Source of the DNA: an uncultured Acidimicrobiaceae bacterium
GTDB lineage: Bacteria; Actinomycetota; Acidimicrobiia; Acidimicrobiales; RAAP-2
DNA length: 37,941 nt
Direction: 5' to 3'
NCBI GenBank assembly: GCA_903894295.1
Contig: CAITPI010000015.1
Location: 1 to 37,941, forward strand
The notes below the pieces were generated by a model that worked only from the letters and a program-made list of their open reading frames with translations, had not been told where the DNA came from and ran no database searches. Below are positions 23,876 through 31,141 of the stretch, piece after piece. The stretch's first letter is position 1, and each line of letters begins with the position of its first letter. The translations under genes were made by a program, and so were the position numbers.

Positions 23876-25053
23876 CCGCCTTCCCGGCGGGCGGCCAGTT
23901 CGGCGAGCACCTCGTCGGTGTGCTGGCCCGAGGTGGCGGCCGGTCGGCGGACGACCGGTCCGGTGGCTTCGGAGAACCGGACCGGCTGGGGAATGACCTT
24001 GTAGCGACCGGCCAGCGGGTGTTCGTCTTCGGGCAGGGCCTCGACGAGTTCGGCCAGGGAGGGCACCGGAGCCACCGGGACCCCGGCGTCCGCACAGATC
24101 CGGAGCCACTCGTCGGTGGTGTAGCGACCGGTCAGTTCGGCGACTTCCCGGTAGAGGTCCTCGGCATGGGTGATACGGGACCGGGCGGAAGCAATGCGCT
24201 CGTCGGCGGCGAGGTCGTCCCGGCCTCCGGCCCGGAAGATCACTTCGAAGTTCTCCCGGGTGTAGGGGAGGATGTTGATCCAGCCGTCGGCGGTTTGCTG
24301 GGGTCCCCGGGAGGGACTCAGGATGCGGCCGTAGCCGGCGGATCCGAGCGGAGGCTGCGGGATGGCGGCCCCTCCGTGCTCGCAGAGGGTGAACGCCGTC
24401 ATGACGTCGACCATCGGCACCTCGATCCGCTGGCCGACTCCGGTCCGCTCCCGCTGGAGCAGGGCGGCCATGACCCCGTAGGCGATGGTGAGGCCACAGA
24501 CCTTGTCGGCGATCAGGCTTGGGGCCAACTGGGGTCGGGCGCCGGCGAGGCGGAAGGCATCCGGCAGCCCGCTCTCCGCCTGGATCACGTCGTCGTAGGC
24601 GGGGGCATCGGCCCGATCGGAGTCCGAGGGGTAGCCCTGGGCCTGGCAGTAGACGAGGTCGGGCCGGACCTCGCGGAGCACGTCGTAGGTGAGGCCGAGG
24701 CGGGCGAGGGTTCCCGGTCGCAGGTTGGTGACGAAGGCGTCGGCGGTGGCGACAAGATCGAGCAGGTGACCCCGGTCGTCTCCGCTTTTCAGGTCGAGCA
24801 CCACGTTGCGCTTGTTGCGCAGGAGGTTGAGCGCCAGGCCGGACAGTCCGGGTACCGGCCCGGCGGTCATCACCCGGGCCAGGGTCCCGCCGGGATCCTC
24901 CACGGTGATGACGTCCGCCCCGAGGTCGCCGAAGATCTGGGTGGCGAGTGGACCCATCACCACCGACGACAGGTCGATGATCCGGATGCCCTCGAGGGGC
25001 CCGGATCCTGCCCGGACTTCTTCTTCCATCGGTTCGTGTCCTGTCTCGTTCAT
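23869..25053 (-). CDS. CoA transferase, CaiB/BaiF (family III)
   Basis: The 394-residue protein has the family III layout: LEGIRIIDLSSVVMGPLATQ, FGDLGADVITVEDP, RNKRNVVLDLKS, RPGTLARLGLTYDVL, DLVYCQAQGYPSDS and then AYDDVIQAESGL, whose Asp is at the position of the catalytic Asp forming the acyl-anhydride with CoA. These enzymes move CoA between carboxylic acids; the substrate is unknown but may be steroid-derived or carnitine-like acids. ATG 25053 is 25 bases after the stop of the barrel protein gene. An in-frame ATG at 25029 is the alternative. Confidence 0.9.
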   Translation of the reverse strand: MNETGHEPMEEEVRAGSGPLEGIRIIDLSSVVMGPLATQIFGDLGADVITVEDPGGTLARVMTAGPVPGLSGLALNLLRNKRNVVLDLKSGDDRGHLLDLVATADAFVTNLRPGTLARLGLTYDVLREVRPDLVYCQAQGYPSDSDRADAPAYDDVIQAESGLPDAFRLAGARPQLAPSLIADKVCGLTIAYGVMAALLQRERTGVGQRIEVPMVDVMTAFTLCEHGGAAIPQPPLGSAGYGRILSPSRGPQQTADGWINILPYTRENFEVIFRAGGRDDLAADERIASARSRITHAEDLYREVAELTGRYTTDEWLRICADAGVPVAPVPSLAELVEALPEDEHPLAGRYKVIPQPVRFSEATGPVVRRPAATSGQHTDEVLAELAARREGGS

Positions 25054-25078
25054 CTGGTGGGGTCTCCGGCGGTGCGCG

Positions 25079-25747
25079 TTATCTGTCGACCGTCGACCGG
25101 CAGTCACGGTCCTCGGCCAGCGGATTGGCCACCGGAGGCCCGATCCGCTGCAACGTGTTGGCATCCCTGTGGTGGAACGGCTCGGCCCGGTCAGCCACCT
25201 GGAGCAGCGCGTCCTGTCGGTAGGACCAGGTGTTGTCGTCGTGAATCATGACGGTCATCTCGAAGCTGACGGTGTGGAATCCGGCATCGAGGAACGGATT
25301 GGACAGGATGCCGAAGTGGGGGTCACCGGCGGTGGCCCGGACCGTGAACTCCCTGGCATCAGGGCGGGCCTGTCCACCACAGAGGGCGACCTGGCCCCGG
25401 GGGATGGCAAGGGAGAGCAGGATGCGATGTTGCGCCGGCTCCCACAGCCAGTAGCCGACCTGGTCGTGGAAGGTTTCGACGCCCCCGGTCTCCACCACCC
25501 GGACGTGGTACCGCAGGCCATAGAAGAGCTGGGGGCCGTTGGTCTGCCGGTCGATGGGCCGGAGGTCAACGGTCTCGCCGTAGGTCGCCGGCTCGGCCCC
25601 GTCGGCCACCGGGTGGGAGTCGCCTCCGGAGGCCGGACCACTGCGCCACCGGCCGGCCAGCGGGGCGAGGGGACCGAGATGGGCCAGGGTGTCGGGGCTT
25701 CCTGCCGGTTCGTCAAAAAGATCGTCGCCGTAGGGATCCGGATCCAT
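25079..25747 (-). CDS. Nitrobindin-like heme-binding beta-barrel (FABP family)
   Basis: The 222-residue protein has the barrel signature LGPLAPLAGRWRSG near residue 25, then GYWLWEPAQHRILLSLAIPR, FGILSNPFLDAGFHTVSFEM and a C-terminal FHHRDANTLQRIGPP. This pattern belongs to the nitrobindin / THAP4-C family, in which a His in the late barrel strand can bind heme; the His of FHHRDANTL is a candidate. Known members react with nitric oxide or peroxynitrite. An Asp/Pro-rich N-terminal extension precedes the barrel. The start ATG 25747 has TAGGAT at leaderless spacing. Probably co-transcribed with the CoA transferase gene downstream. Confidence 0.78.
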   Translation of the reverse strand: MDPDPYGDDLFDEPAGSPDTLAHLGPLAPLAGRWRSGPASGGDSHPVADGAEPATYGETVDLRPIDRQTNGPQLFYGLRYHVRVVETGGVETFHDQVGYWLWEPAQHRILLSLAIPRGQVALCGGQARPDAREFTVRATAGDPHFGILSNPFLDAGFHTVSFEMTVMIHDDNTWSYRQDALLQVADRAEPFHHRDANTLQRIGPPVANPLAEDRDCRSTVDR

Positions 25748-25753
25748 CCGACC

Positions 25754-25759
25754 ATCCTA
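25754..25759 (-). promoter_or_regulatory. -10 box of the nitrobindin-like gene
   Basis: TAGGAT on the minus strand, six bases, then ATG at 25747; leaderless arrangement, the same hexamer as at the nickel permease. Confidence 0.55.
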
Positions 25760-25898
25760 CGGCGCACGGAGCGTGCTCCGGGGGGCCGACGGCCGGCGTT
25801 CGTGGGTCAGTGGTTGGTCAAGGAGTCGGGCAAGGTGGCCCGGGCACCGTGGCGGCCGGGCCCCACCCCGGGGACCGGCCAGAGGGAAAGGAAGCATC

Positions 25899-26318
25899 AT
25901 GACCACGACCACCACCATCATCGGGAACCTCACCCGGGATCCCGAGATCCGCTACACGAGAGACGGCCAGGCGACCACATCGTTCGGCATCGCATCCAAC
26001 CGGCGGTGGGTCAACCGCGACACCCAGGACTGGGAAGAAGCCGTCTCGTACTTCGACGTCGTGACCTGGCGCGACCTCGCCGAGAACGTAGCCCTTTCCC
26101 TTGTCAAAGGGGTCCGGGTGGTGGTCACCGGTCGCCTCGAGCACCGGAGCTGGGAGACCGAAGAAGGGGAGAAGCGGTCGAAGGTGGAAGTGGTGGCCGA
26201 CGAGGTCGGCGTGGCGTTGCGCTATGCGACGGTCGACGTCCACCGGGTGGAGCGACCCCACCAGGGCGAGGCGGACGACGACGGGTTCCCCACCTGGGAA
26301 GGACGGCGGTCGCGGTGA
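25899..26318 (+). CDS. ssb: Single-stranded DNA-binding protein (stand-alone paralogue)
   Basis: This 139-residue protein has the OB-fold of SSB: TTTTIIGNLTRDPEIRYT, ATTSFGIASNRRW, YFDVVTWRDLAENVALSL, VRVVVTGRLEHRSWE. The C-terminus has DDDGFPTWEGRRSR instead of ending at an acidic DDxIPF tip, so the usual partner-binding tail is altered or buried by a basic extension. It is not next to rpsF or rplI, so this is probably a second SSB rather than the housekeeping one. AAAGGAAG upstream of ATG 25899 is a clear ribosome site. Confidence 0.9.
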   Translation: MTTTTTIIGNLTRDPEIRYTRDGQATTSFGIASNRRWVNRDTQDWEEAVSYFDVVTWRDLAENVALSLVKGVRVVVTGRLEHRSWETEEGEKRSKVEVVADEVGVALRYATVDVHRVERPHQGEADDDGFPTWEGRRSR

Positions 26319-26746
26319 GGACCGCGGTGCCCACTGCCGTTCCCGAAAAGCCATCACCCCCGGCGACCGAAGCCGCCGGGGGTGATGGTCATCCTGGATC
26401 TTGCGCTTCCTTCTCCGACCGGCTCCCGGCCCTCCGGGAAGACGACGGGGCCGCATCAGGGGCCGAACCCGGGGCCGAACCCGGGGCCGAATCCGGGAGG
26501 CCTTCCGGCCCGGCCGCCAGTCCTCCGTTGTCCCGGGTCGACTTCTGTCCGACCATCGAGCTCACCAAGGGCGAGGTCTTTGCCGCCTGCCAGGTGCTCG
26601 TCGACGTCGACCGTGTGCTCTCCCCGGCAGGTCACGCCGAGGAGCACCGGGCGCTCGTCAGGCTCTTCGAACTGCTCGAAGACCGCCTGACTGCATGTCA
26701 GTCGGCGTCCGGCGTGAAGTCGATCGACAGCGAGTTCACGCAGTAG
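26315..26746 (+). CDS. Unknown small protein translationally coupled to ssb
   Basis: A GTG at 26315 overlaps the ssb stop (GTGA) and opens a 143-residue frame. Residues 1-70 are Pro/Ala-rich with three GAEP-like repeats; residues from about 70 on look protein-like (VDFCPTIELTKGEVFAACQ, then DVDRVLSPAGHAEEHRALVR and LFELLEDRL) and are probably helical. I do not recognise a family. A TTG just before RVDF could be the true start, making the first part noncoding. The last 49 bases overlap the 3' end of msrB on the other strand. The strong hairpin at 26351-26388 lies within its N-terminal part, which argues against the long form. Confidence 0.4.
   Translation: MRTAVPTAVPEKPSPPATEAAGGDGHPGSCASFSDRLPALREDDGAASGAEPGAEPGAESGRPSGPAASPPLSRVDFCPTIELTKGEVFAACQVLVDVDRVLSPAGHAEEHRALVRLFELLEDRLTACQSASGVKSIDSEFTQ
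26351..26388 (+). terminator. 15-bp perfect hairpin after ssb
   Basis: CCATCACCCCCGGCG (26351-26365) pairs perfectly with CGCCGGGGGTGATGG (26374-26388) over an eight-base loop, starting about 30 bases after the ssb stop. This is the strongest hairpin in the window and fits a terminator, although no T-tract follows. Confidence 0.6.
26460..26500. repeat. Three 12-base tandem repeats (GGGGCCGAACCC)
   Basis: The unit occurs three times in a row, the last with one change (AATCCC). In the plus-strand frame it codes GAEP, GAEP, GAES within the small unknown ORF. Confidence 0.75.
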
Positions 26747-27120
26747 CGCTGGCCGGTCGGAGCCGGTCCGTCCGGGAAGACGTGGCCGAGGTGGCCTCCG
26801 CAGCGGGCGCAGGTGATCTCGGTACGCTTCATGCCGAACGAGCGGTCCTCGTGCTCGTTGATGACGCCGTCGGTCAGGGCCCGGAAGAAGCTGGGCCAGC
26901 CCGACCCCGAGTCGAACTTGGTGGTCGACGGGAACAGTTCGGCCCCACAGCCGGCGCAGGTGAACATGCCACTGCCCTCGGTATGGAGCAGTTCGCCCGA
27001 CCAGGCGGGCTCGGTGCCCTTCTGACGCAGCACGGCGTACTGCTCGGGGGTCAGACGGGCCCGCCACTCCTCGTCGGTCAGTTCGACGTTTTCGGTGTTG
27101 GTGTTGTCGGTGGTGCTCAT
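26698..27120 (-). CDS. msrB: Peptide methionine-R-sulfoxide reductase
   Basis: The 140-residue enzyme repairs methionine-R-sulfoxide. It has two zinc-binding pairs (CAGC in MFTCAGCGAELF and CARC in ITCARCGGHLGHVF), the segment FDSGSGWPSFF, and the catalytic Cys127 in GQRYCVNSLSIDF. Length is normal for the family. ATG 27120 is supported by AGAGGAA upstream on the minus strand; the mRNA has a leader, unlike many neighbours. It is divergent from the fadE30-like gene. Confidence 0.95.
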   Translation of the reverse strand: MSTTDNTNTENVELTDEEWRARLTPEQYAVLRQKGTEPAWSGELLHTEGSGMFTCAGCGAELFPSTTKFDSGSGWPSFFRALTDGVINEHEDRSFGMKRTEITCARCGGHLGHVFPDGPAPTGQRYCVNSLSIDFTPDAD

Positions 27121-27140
27121 GGGATTCCTCTCGTCTTCGG

Positions 27141-27156
27141 CGATTCCGGAGAATCG
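27141..27156. promoter_or_regulatory. Inverted repeat in the msrB / fadE30 divergent region
   Basis: CGATTC (27141-27146), four bases, GAATCG (27151-27156). It lies in the shared upstream region and may bind a regulator of either gene. It does not match the KstR2 motif (AnCAAGnnCTTGnT). Confidence 0.35.
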
Positions 27157-27223
27157 CTGGTGTGCACGGTACAACGCACCAGGTGGCCCGCTTGTTCCCG
27201 CCGGAGCACAAATGGCGCTTTGC

Positions 27224-27229
27224 TAACGT
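27224..27229 (+). promoter_or_regulatory. -10 box of the fadE30-like gene
   Basis: TAACGT, six bases, then ATG at 27236; leaderless arrangement. Confidence 0.55.
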
Positions 27230-27235
27230 CGAAGA

Positions 27236-28426
27236 ATGGACTTGCGTGACCGGCCCGAAGACCAGGCATTCCGGGAGGAAGTGCGCGAGTGGCTGGCCGA
27301 CCACGTCGTAGGCGAGTTCGCAGCACTGGGCGGTCGCGGCGGATCCGGTGACGAAACCTTCGGCTTCGAGGTGCGCCGGGAGTGGGAGCGGGTCCTGGCG
27401 GCGGACCACTGGATCGGCATCGGCTGGCCGGTGGAGCATGGCGGCCGGGGAGCCTCCATCGCCCAGCAGGTCATCTTCAACGAAGAGTACGTGCGGGCCA
27501 AGGCTCCGGGGAGGGCCAGCATCCTCGGGGAAGGACTGGTCGGTCCGACCATCATGCAGTACGGCTCGAAGGAGCAGAAGGAGCGCTTCCTCCCGCCGAT
27601 TCTCGCCGGGGAAGAGCTGTGGTGTCAGGGGTATTCGGAGCCGAACGCCGGCAGCGATCTGGCCAACGTGGCGACCAAGGCCGAACGGGACGGCGACGAG
27701 TGGGTGATCACCGGCCAGAAGGTCTGGACCTCGCTGGCCCACCAGTCCGACTGGAGTTTTGTCGTCTGCCGGACCGAAGCCGGATCGGCCCGCCACAAGG
27801 GCCTCTCCTACCTGCTGGTTCCCATGGACCAGCCGGGTGTGGAGATCCGTCCCATCGTTCAGGTCACCAGGACGGCCGAGTTCAACGAGGTCTTTTTCGA
27901 CGGGGCCCGCACGGCAGCCGCCAACGTGGTCGGCGAGGTCGGGGATGGCTGGCGGGTGGCGCTTGCCACCTTGTCCTTCGAGCGGGGCGTGGGCCTGCTC
28001 GGCCACCAGCTCTCGTTCCGCCGGGAACTCGACCATCTGTTGGCCACCGCCGCCGGAAACGGCCGGAACGCCGAACCGGTGGTTCGTCAACGCCTGGCCC
28101 AGAGTTTCATCGAGCTCGAGATCCTCCGCCTCAACACCTTGCGTTCGCTGTCGGGATTCGACGGTCCGGGTGCGCCGCCTGAGGCCTCGATCGCCAAGCT
28201 CTACTGGGCGTCCTGGCACCAGCGGTTTGCCGAGTTGGCCATCGACGTGGTGGGCCTCGACGGAGTGGTGGCCGAGGGCTTTCCCTACGAGCTCGACGAG
28301 TTCCAGCGGATCTTCCTCTTCAGCCGCTCGGAGACCATCTACGGAGGCTCCAACGAGATCCAGAAGAACATCATCGGTGAGCGGGTGCTCGGCCTGCCAC
28401 CCGAACCCAAAGGAACCGCCCGATGA
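27236..28426 (+). CDS. fadE30: Acyl-CoA dehydrogenase, FadE30-like
   Basis: The 396-residue flavoprotein shows the ACAD core: ELWCQGYSEPNAGSDLANV, WVITGQKVWTSLAH, SYLLVPMDQPGVEIRPI, EFNEVFFDGARTAA and the C-terminal ETIYGGSNEIQKNIIGERV. The run from WLADHVVGEFAALGG through the SEPNAGSDLANV block strongly recalls mycobacterial FadE30, which acts in degradation of the HIP (C/D-ring) part of steroids. The classical catalytic Glu of the YEGT motif is Gly (YGGS), as in many dehydrogenases of this branch. The stop overlaps the next gene by four bases. Substrate assignment is by family memory and gene order. Confidence 0.85.
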   Translation: MDLRDRPEDQAFREEVREWLADHVVGEFAALGGRGGSGDETFGFEVRREWERVLAADHWIGIGWPVEHGGRGASIAQQVIFNEEYVRAKAPGRASILGEGLVGPTIMQYGSKEQKERFLPPILAGEELWCQGYSEPNAGSDLANVATKAERDGDEWVITGQKVWTSLAHQSDWSFVVCRTEAGSARHKGLSYLLVPMDQPGVEIRPIVQVTRTAEFNEVFFDGARTAAANVVGEVGDGWRVALATLSFERGVGLLGHQLSFRRELDHLLATAAGNGRNAEPVVRQRLAQSFIELEILRLNTLRSLSGFDGPGAPPEASIAKLYWASWHQRFAELAIDVVGLDGVVAEGFPYELDEFQRIFLFSRSETIYGGSNEIQKNIIGERVLGLPPEPKGTAR

Positions 28427-29232
28427 GTGCACTCCGTCCCTGGCCGGCCACCCCGGACCGTACCGAAGGACATCAACTGCTGGCGGGCAAGATCGTCGTG
28501 ATCACGGCGGCCGCCGGCACCGGGATCGGTTTTGCCACCGCCGAGCGATGCCTGGATGAAGGCGCCACGGTGGTGATCTCCGACACCCACGAACGCCGGT
28601 TGGGTGAAGCGGCCGACGCGTTGGCCGAACTGCCGGCGTCAGGCGGGGTTCGGCCTCTGGCTGTGGTGTGTGACGTCACCAAGGAGGAGCAGGTCCAGGC
28701 GCTCTATGACGCGGCGGTGGCCGAGCACGGACACTTTGACGTGGCGGTCAACAACGCCGGACTCGGCGGGCAGGTCGACGTGGTGGAGATGACCGACGAG
28801 CAGTGGGCCCTGGTGCTTGACGTCACCTTGACCGGGACGTTCCGCTGTACCCGGGCAGCCCTCCGCCACTTCTACGACCGCGGCCAGGGCGGCGTGATCG
28901 TGAACAACGCCTCGGTGCTGGGCTGGCGGGCCCAGGCGGGCCAGGCCCACTATGCCGCCGCCAAGGCCGGGGTGATGGCCCTCACCCGCTGCAGCGCCGT
29001 CGAGGCGGCGCCACGCCATGTCCGGATCAATGCGGTGGCTCCGAGCCTGGCGGTCCATCCGTTCCTGAACAAGGTGATGGCGGACGATGACCTGGCCGTC
29101 CTCGCCGACCGGGAGGTCAACGGGCGCGGGGCCGAGGTGTGGGAAGTGGCCAACGTGATCACCATGTTGGCCAGCGACTACACCTCGTTCATGACCGGCG
29201 AGGTCATCTCGTGCAGCAGCCAGCATCCCTGA
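28423..29232 (+). CDS. ipdF: Short-chain dehydrogenase, IpdF-like
   Basis: This 269-residue SDR has ITAAAGTGIG (residues 27-36, cofactor loop), VNNAG, and the active-site residues Ser164, Tyr177 and Lys181 (HYAAAKAG). The segments TAAAGTGIG and VVISDTHERRLGE resemble mycobacterial IpdF, a reductase of HIP-CoA breakdown, and gene order with a FadE30-like partner is the same as in Mycobacterium. The C-terminus TGEVISCSSQHP follows the usual SDR end. The ATG overlaps the dehydrogenase stop (ATGA), indicating co-translation. Confidence 0.85.
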   Translation: MSALRPWPATPDRTEGHQLLAGKIVVITAAAGTGIGFATAERCLDEGATVVISDTHERRLGEAADALAELPASGGVRPLAVVCDVTKEEQVQALYDAAVAEHGHFDVAVNNAGLGGQVDVVEMTDEQWALVLDVTLTGTFRCTRAALRHFYDRGQGGVIVNNASVLGWRAQAGQAHYAAAKAGVMALTRCSAVEAAPRHVRINAVAPSLAVHPFLNKVMADDDLAVLADREVNGRGAEVWEVANVITMLASDYTSFMTGEVISCSSQHP

Positions 29233-29253
29233 GTCGGGTCGTTCGGGCTGCAC

Positions 29254-29259
29254 TAACCT
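29254..29259 (+). promoter_or_regulatory. -10 box of the fadD3-like gene
   Basis: TAACCT, six bases, then GTG at 29266; leaderless arrangement although the gene is only 33 bases after ipdF, so it may have its own promoter. Confidence 0.5.
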
Positions 29260-29265
29260 GACGGC

Positions 29266-30993
29266 GTGTCAGATCATCAGGACCCACCGGTGACCAGCGA
29301 CGTGGAAGATCCGCGGGGCGATCTCACGTGGTCGTCCCTACCCGATCTGGTGCGCGACGCCGCCGCCCGGTTCGGCGAGGCACCGGCGGTTGTCGACCGT
29401 TACGGTCCGAACGGGTCGACCACGACCCTGAGTTGGGTGGGACTGGCCGATGCGGTGGAATCCGCCACCCGGAGCCTGCTCGCCCACGGCATCGACCGCG
29501 GCGACCGGGTGGCCATCTGGGCTCCCAACTGCGCCGAGTGGATCGTGGCGGCCCTGGGTGCCGTCGGGGCCGGTGCCCTGCTGGTGCCGTTGAACACCCG
29601 CTACAAGGGCACTGAAGCGTCCTATGTGCTGCGCGAGTCCGGGGCCCGGGTGTTGTTCACGGTGGAGGGCTTCCTCGGGCTCGACTTCCCGGCCATGCTG
29701 CGGGCGAGCGAGGACCAGGGCGAACCTCTGCGGGACCTCGAGCAGATCGTGGTCATGCGGACCGAAGACGGCGGAGACGTCTCCGCCTCGGGAGCAGACC
29801 GCAACTACGCCGTGGCGTCCTGGGAGGCCTTCCTCGAGGAGGGTTCATGCATCTCGGCGGACGTGGTGGCCGGCCGGATGGCCGCCATCACGTCGGGAGA
29901 CCTGTCGGACCTGGTGTTCACCTCCGGCACGACCGGCCTGCCCAAGGGCGTCATGACCACCCACGGCCAGACGTTGCGCACCTTTGCCACCTGGGCCCAG
30001 GTGGTGGGCCTGCGCGAAGGCGACCACTACCTGATCGTCAACCCGTTCTTCCACACCTTCGGCTACAAGGCCGGCATCCTGGCCTGCATCATGAAGGGTG
30101 CGACCATGTATCCCGAGCCGGTCTTCGACGTGGAGCGGGTGATGCACCGGATCGCCTCGGAGAAGATCACCGTCCTGCCCGGCCCACCGACCATCTTCCA
30201 GTCGATCCTCGACCGGGAAGACCGCAACGAGGTCGACCTTTCGAGTCTCCGCCTGGTGGTGACCGGGGCCGCCGTGATCCCCGTGGAGTTGGTGGAGCGG
30301 ATGTGGTCGGACCTCAAGGTCGAGACGGTGCTGACCGCCTACGGACTGACCGAGGCCACCGGAACGGTCACCATGTGCCGGCGGGGCGATTCGGCCGAGA
30401 TCATCTCGGGCACTTCGGGTCGGGCCATTCCCGACGTCGAGGTCCGGATCGTCGATGCCGACGGCATGGAGGTGCCCCACGGCGAATCGGGCGAGATTGT
30501 GGTGCGGGGCTACAACGTGATGAAGGGCTACTTCAACAACCCGGCGGCCACCGACGAGACGATCGACCTCGACGGCTGGCTCCACACCGGCGACATCGGC
30601 GTGATGGACGCCGAGGGGAACATCGACATCACCGACCGGTTGAAGGACATGATCGTCTCCGGCGGGTTCAACGTCTACCCGGCCGAAGTGGAGGCCGTCC
30701 TGCGCCAACACGAATCGGTCGGTCAGGTGGCCGTCATCGGCATCCCCGACGAACGGATGGGTGAAGTGGGACTTGCCGTCGTGGTGCCGGCCCTCGGCCG
30801 GGCCGGCAAGTCGGTCGACGAACTCCTGGCTTGGGCCAGGGAGCATCTGGCCAACTTCAAGGTGCCCCGGCGCATCGAAATCGTGGACGCCTTGCCACTG
30901 AATGCCAGTGGCAAGGTGTTGAAGCGCGAATTGCGGGAGCGCTACGCCACCGAGGCCGCCGGAAGGACAGGCGGGAAAAAGACCAGGAAGTAG
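29266..30993 (+). CDS. fadD3: AMP-forming acyl-CoA ligase, FadD3-like
   Basis: This 575-residue ligase carries VFTSGTTGLPKGVMTTHGQT (P-loop), VLTAYGLTEATGTVTMCR, GWLHTGDIGVMDAEGNIDIT and the catalytic Lys motif NASGKVLKRELRERY. FadD3 activates the steroid remnant HIP with CoA, the first step of C/D-ring breakdown; the call here rests on its position after fadE30- and ipdF-like genes and general similarity. In Mycobacterium fadD3 is divergent, here it is co-directional. A basic tail (GGKKTRK) ends the protein. Other medium- or long-chain substrates remain possible. Confidence 0.8.
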   Translation: MSDHQDPPVTSDVEDPRGDLTWSSLPDLVRDAAARFGEAPAVVDRYGPNGSTTTLSWVGLADAVESATRSLLAHGIDRGDRVAIWAPNCAEWIVAALGAVGAGALLVPLNTRYKGTEASYVLRESGARVLFTVEGFLGLDFPAMLRASEDQGEPLRDLEQIVVMRTEDGGDVSASGADRNYAVASWEAFLEEGSCISADVVAGRMAAITSGDLSDLVFTSGTTGLPKGVMTTHGQTLRTFATWAQVVGLREGDHYLIVNPFFHTFGYKAGILACIMKGATMYPEPVFDVERVMHRIASEKITVLPGPPTIFQSILDREDRNEVDLSSLRLVVTGAAVIPVELVERMWSDLKVETVLTAYGLTEATGTVTMCRRGDSAEIISGTSGRAIPDVEVRIVDADGMEVPHGESGEIVVRGYNVMKGYFNNPAATDETIDLDGWLHTGDIGVMDAEGNIDITDRLKDMIVSGGFNVYPAEVEAVLRQHESVGQVAVIGIPDERMGEVGLAVVVPALGRAGKSVDELLAWAREHLANFKVPRRIEIVDALPLNASGKVLKRELRERYATEAAGRTGGKKTRK

Positions 30994-31080
30994 GCCTCAA
31001 CCGGACTCCGTCCAAGCGGTCCGCTCCGGGTTCCATCAGGCGGATCGGGGGCAACACCAGGTGTTCGGGAAACCAGTTTC

Positions 31081-31131
31081 ATCAGCAGGAAACGACGATC
31101 AGCAGGAAACGACCATCAGCAGGCAACGAGA
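31081..31131 (+). repeat. Three 17-base tandem repeats before the alcohol dehydrogenase gene
   Basis: Units ATCAGCAGGAAACGACG, ATCAGCAGGAAACGACC and ATCAGCAGGCAACGAGA are directly head-to-tail. The last unit runs into the ribosome site GAGAGGAG, ten bases before the ATG. They lie in the likely 5' leader or promoter and may set expression level or bind a regulator. Confidence 0.9.
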
Positions 31132-31141
31132 GGAGACCGCC

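Noticed and set aside
26460-26500. Tandem repeats considered as a CRISPR fragment
   Set aside because: Units are 12 bases with no spacers; no CRISPR array is present anywhere in the window.
27170-27210. KstR2-type operator before the fadE30-like gene
   Set aside because: Only a CTTGTT half-site is seen; the full AnCAAGnnCTTGnT motif is not present.
26456-28432. 658-codon minus-strand frame across msrB and fadE30
   Set aside because: It would overlap two well-supported genes; its FGPG repeats are the reverse reading of the 12-base tandem repeats.
31081-31131. 17-base repeats considered as a replication iteron origin
   Set aside because: No replication initiator gene, AT-rich stretch or DnaA box is nearby, and they abut a ribosome site.
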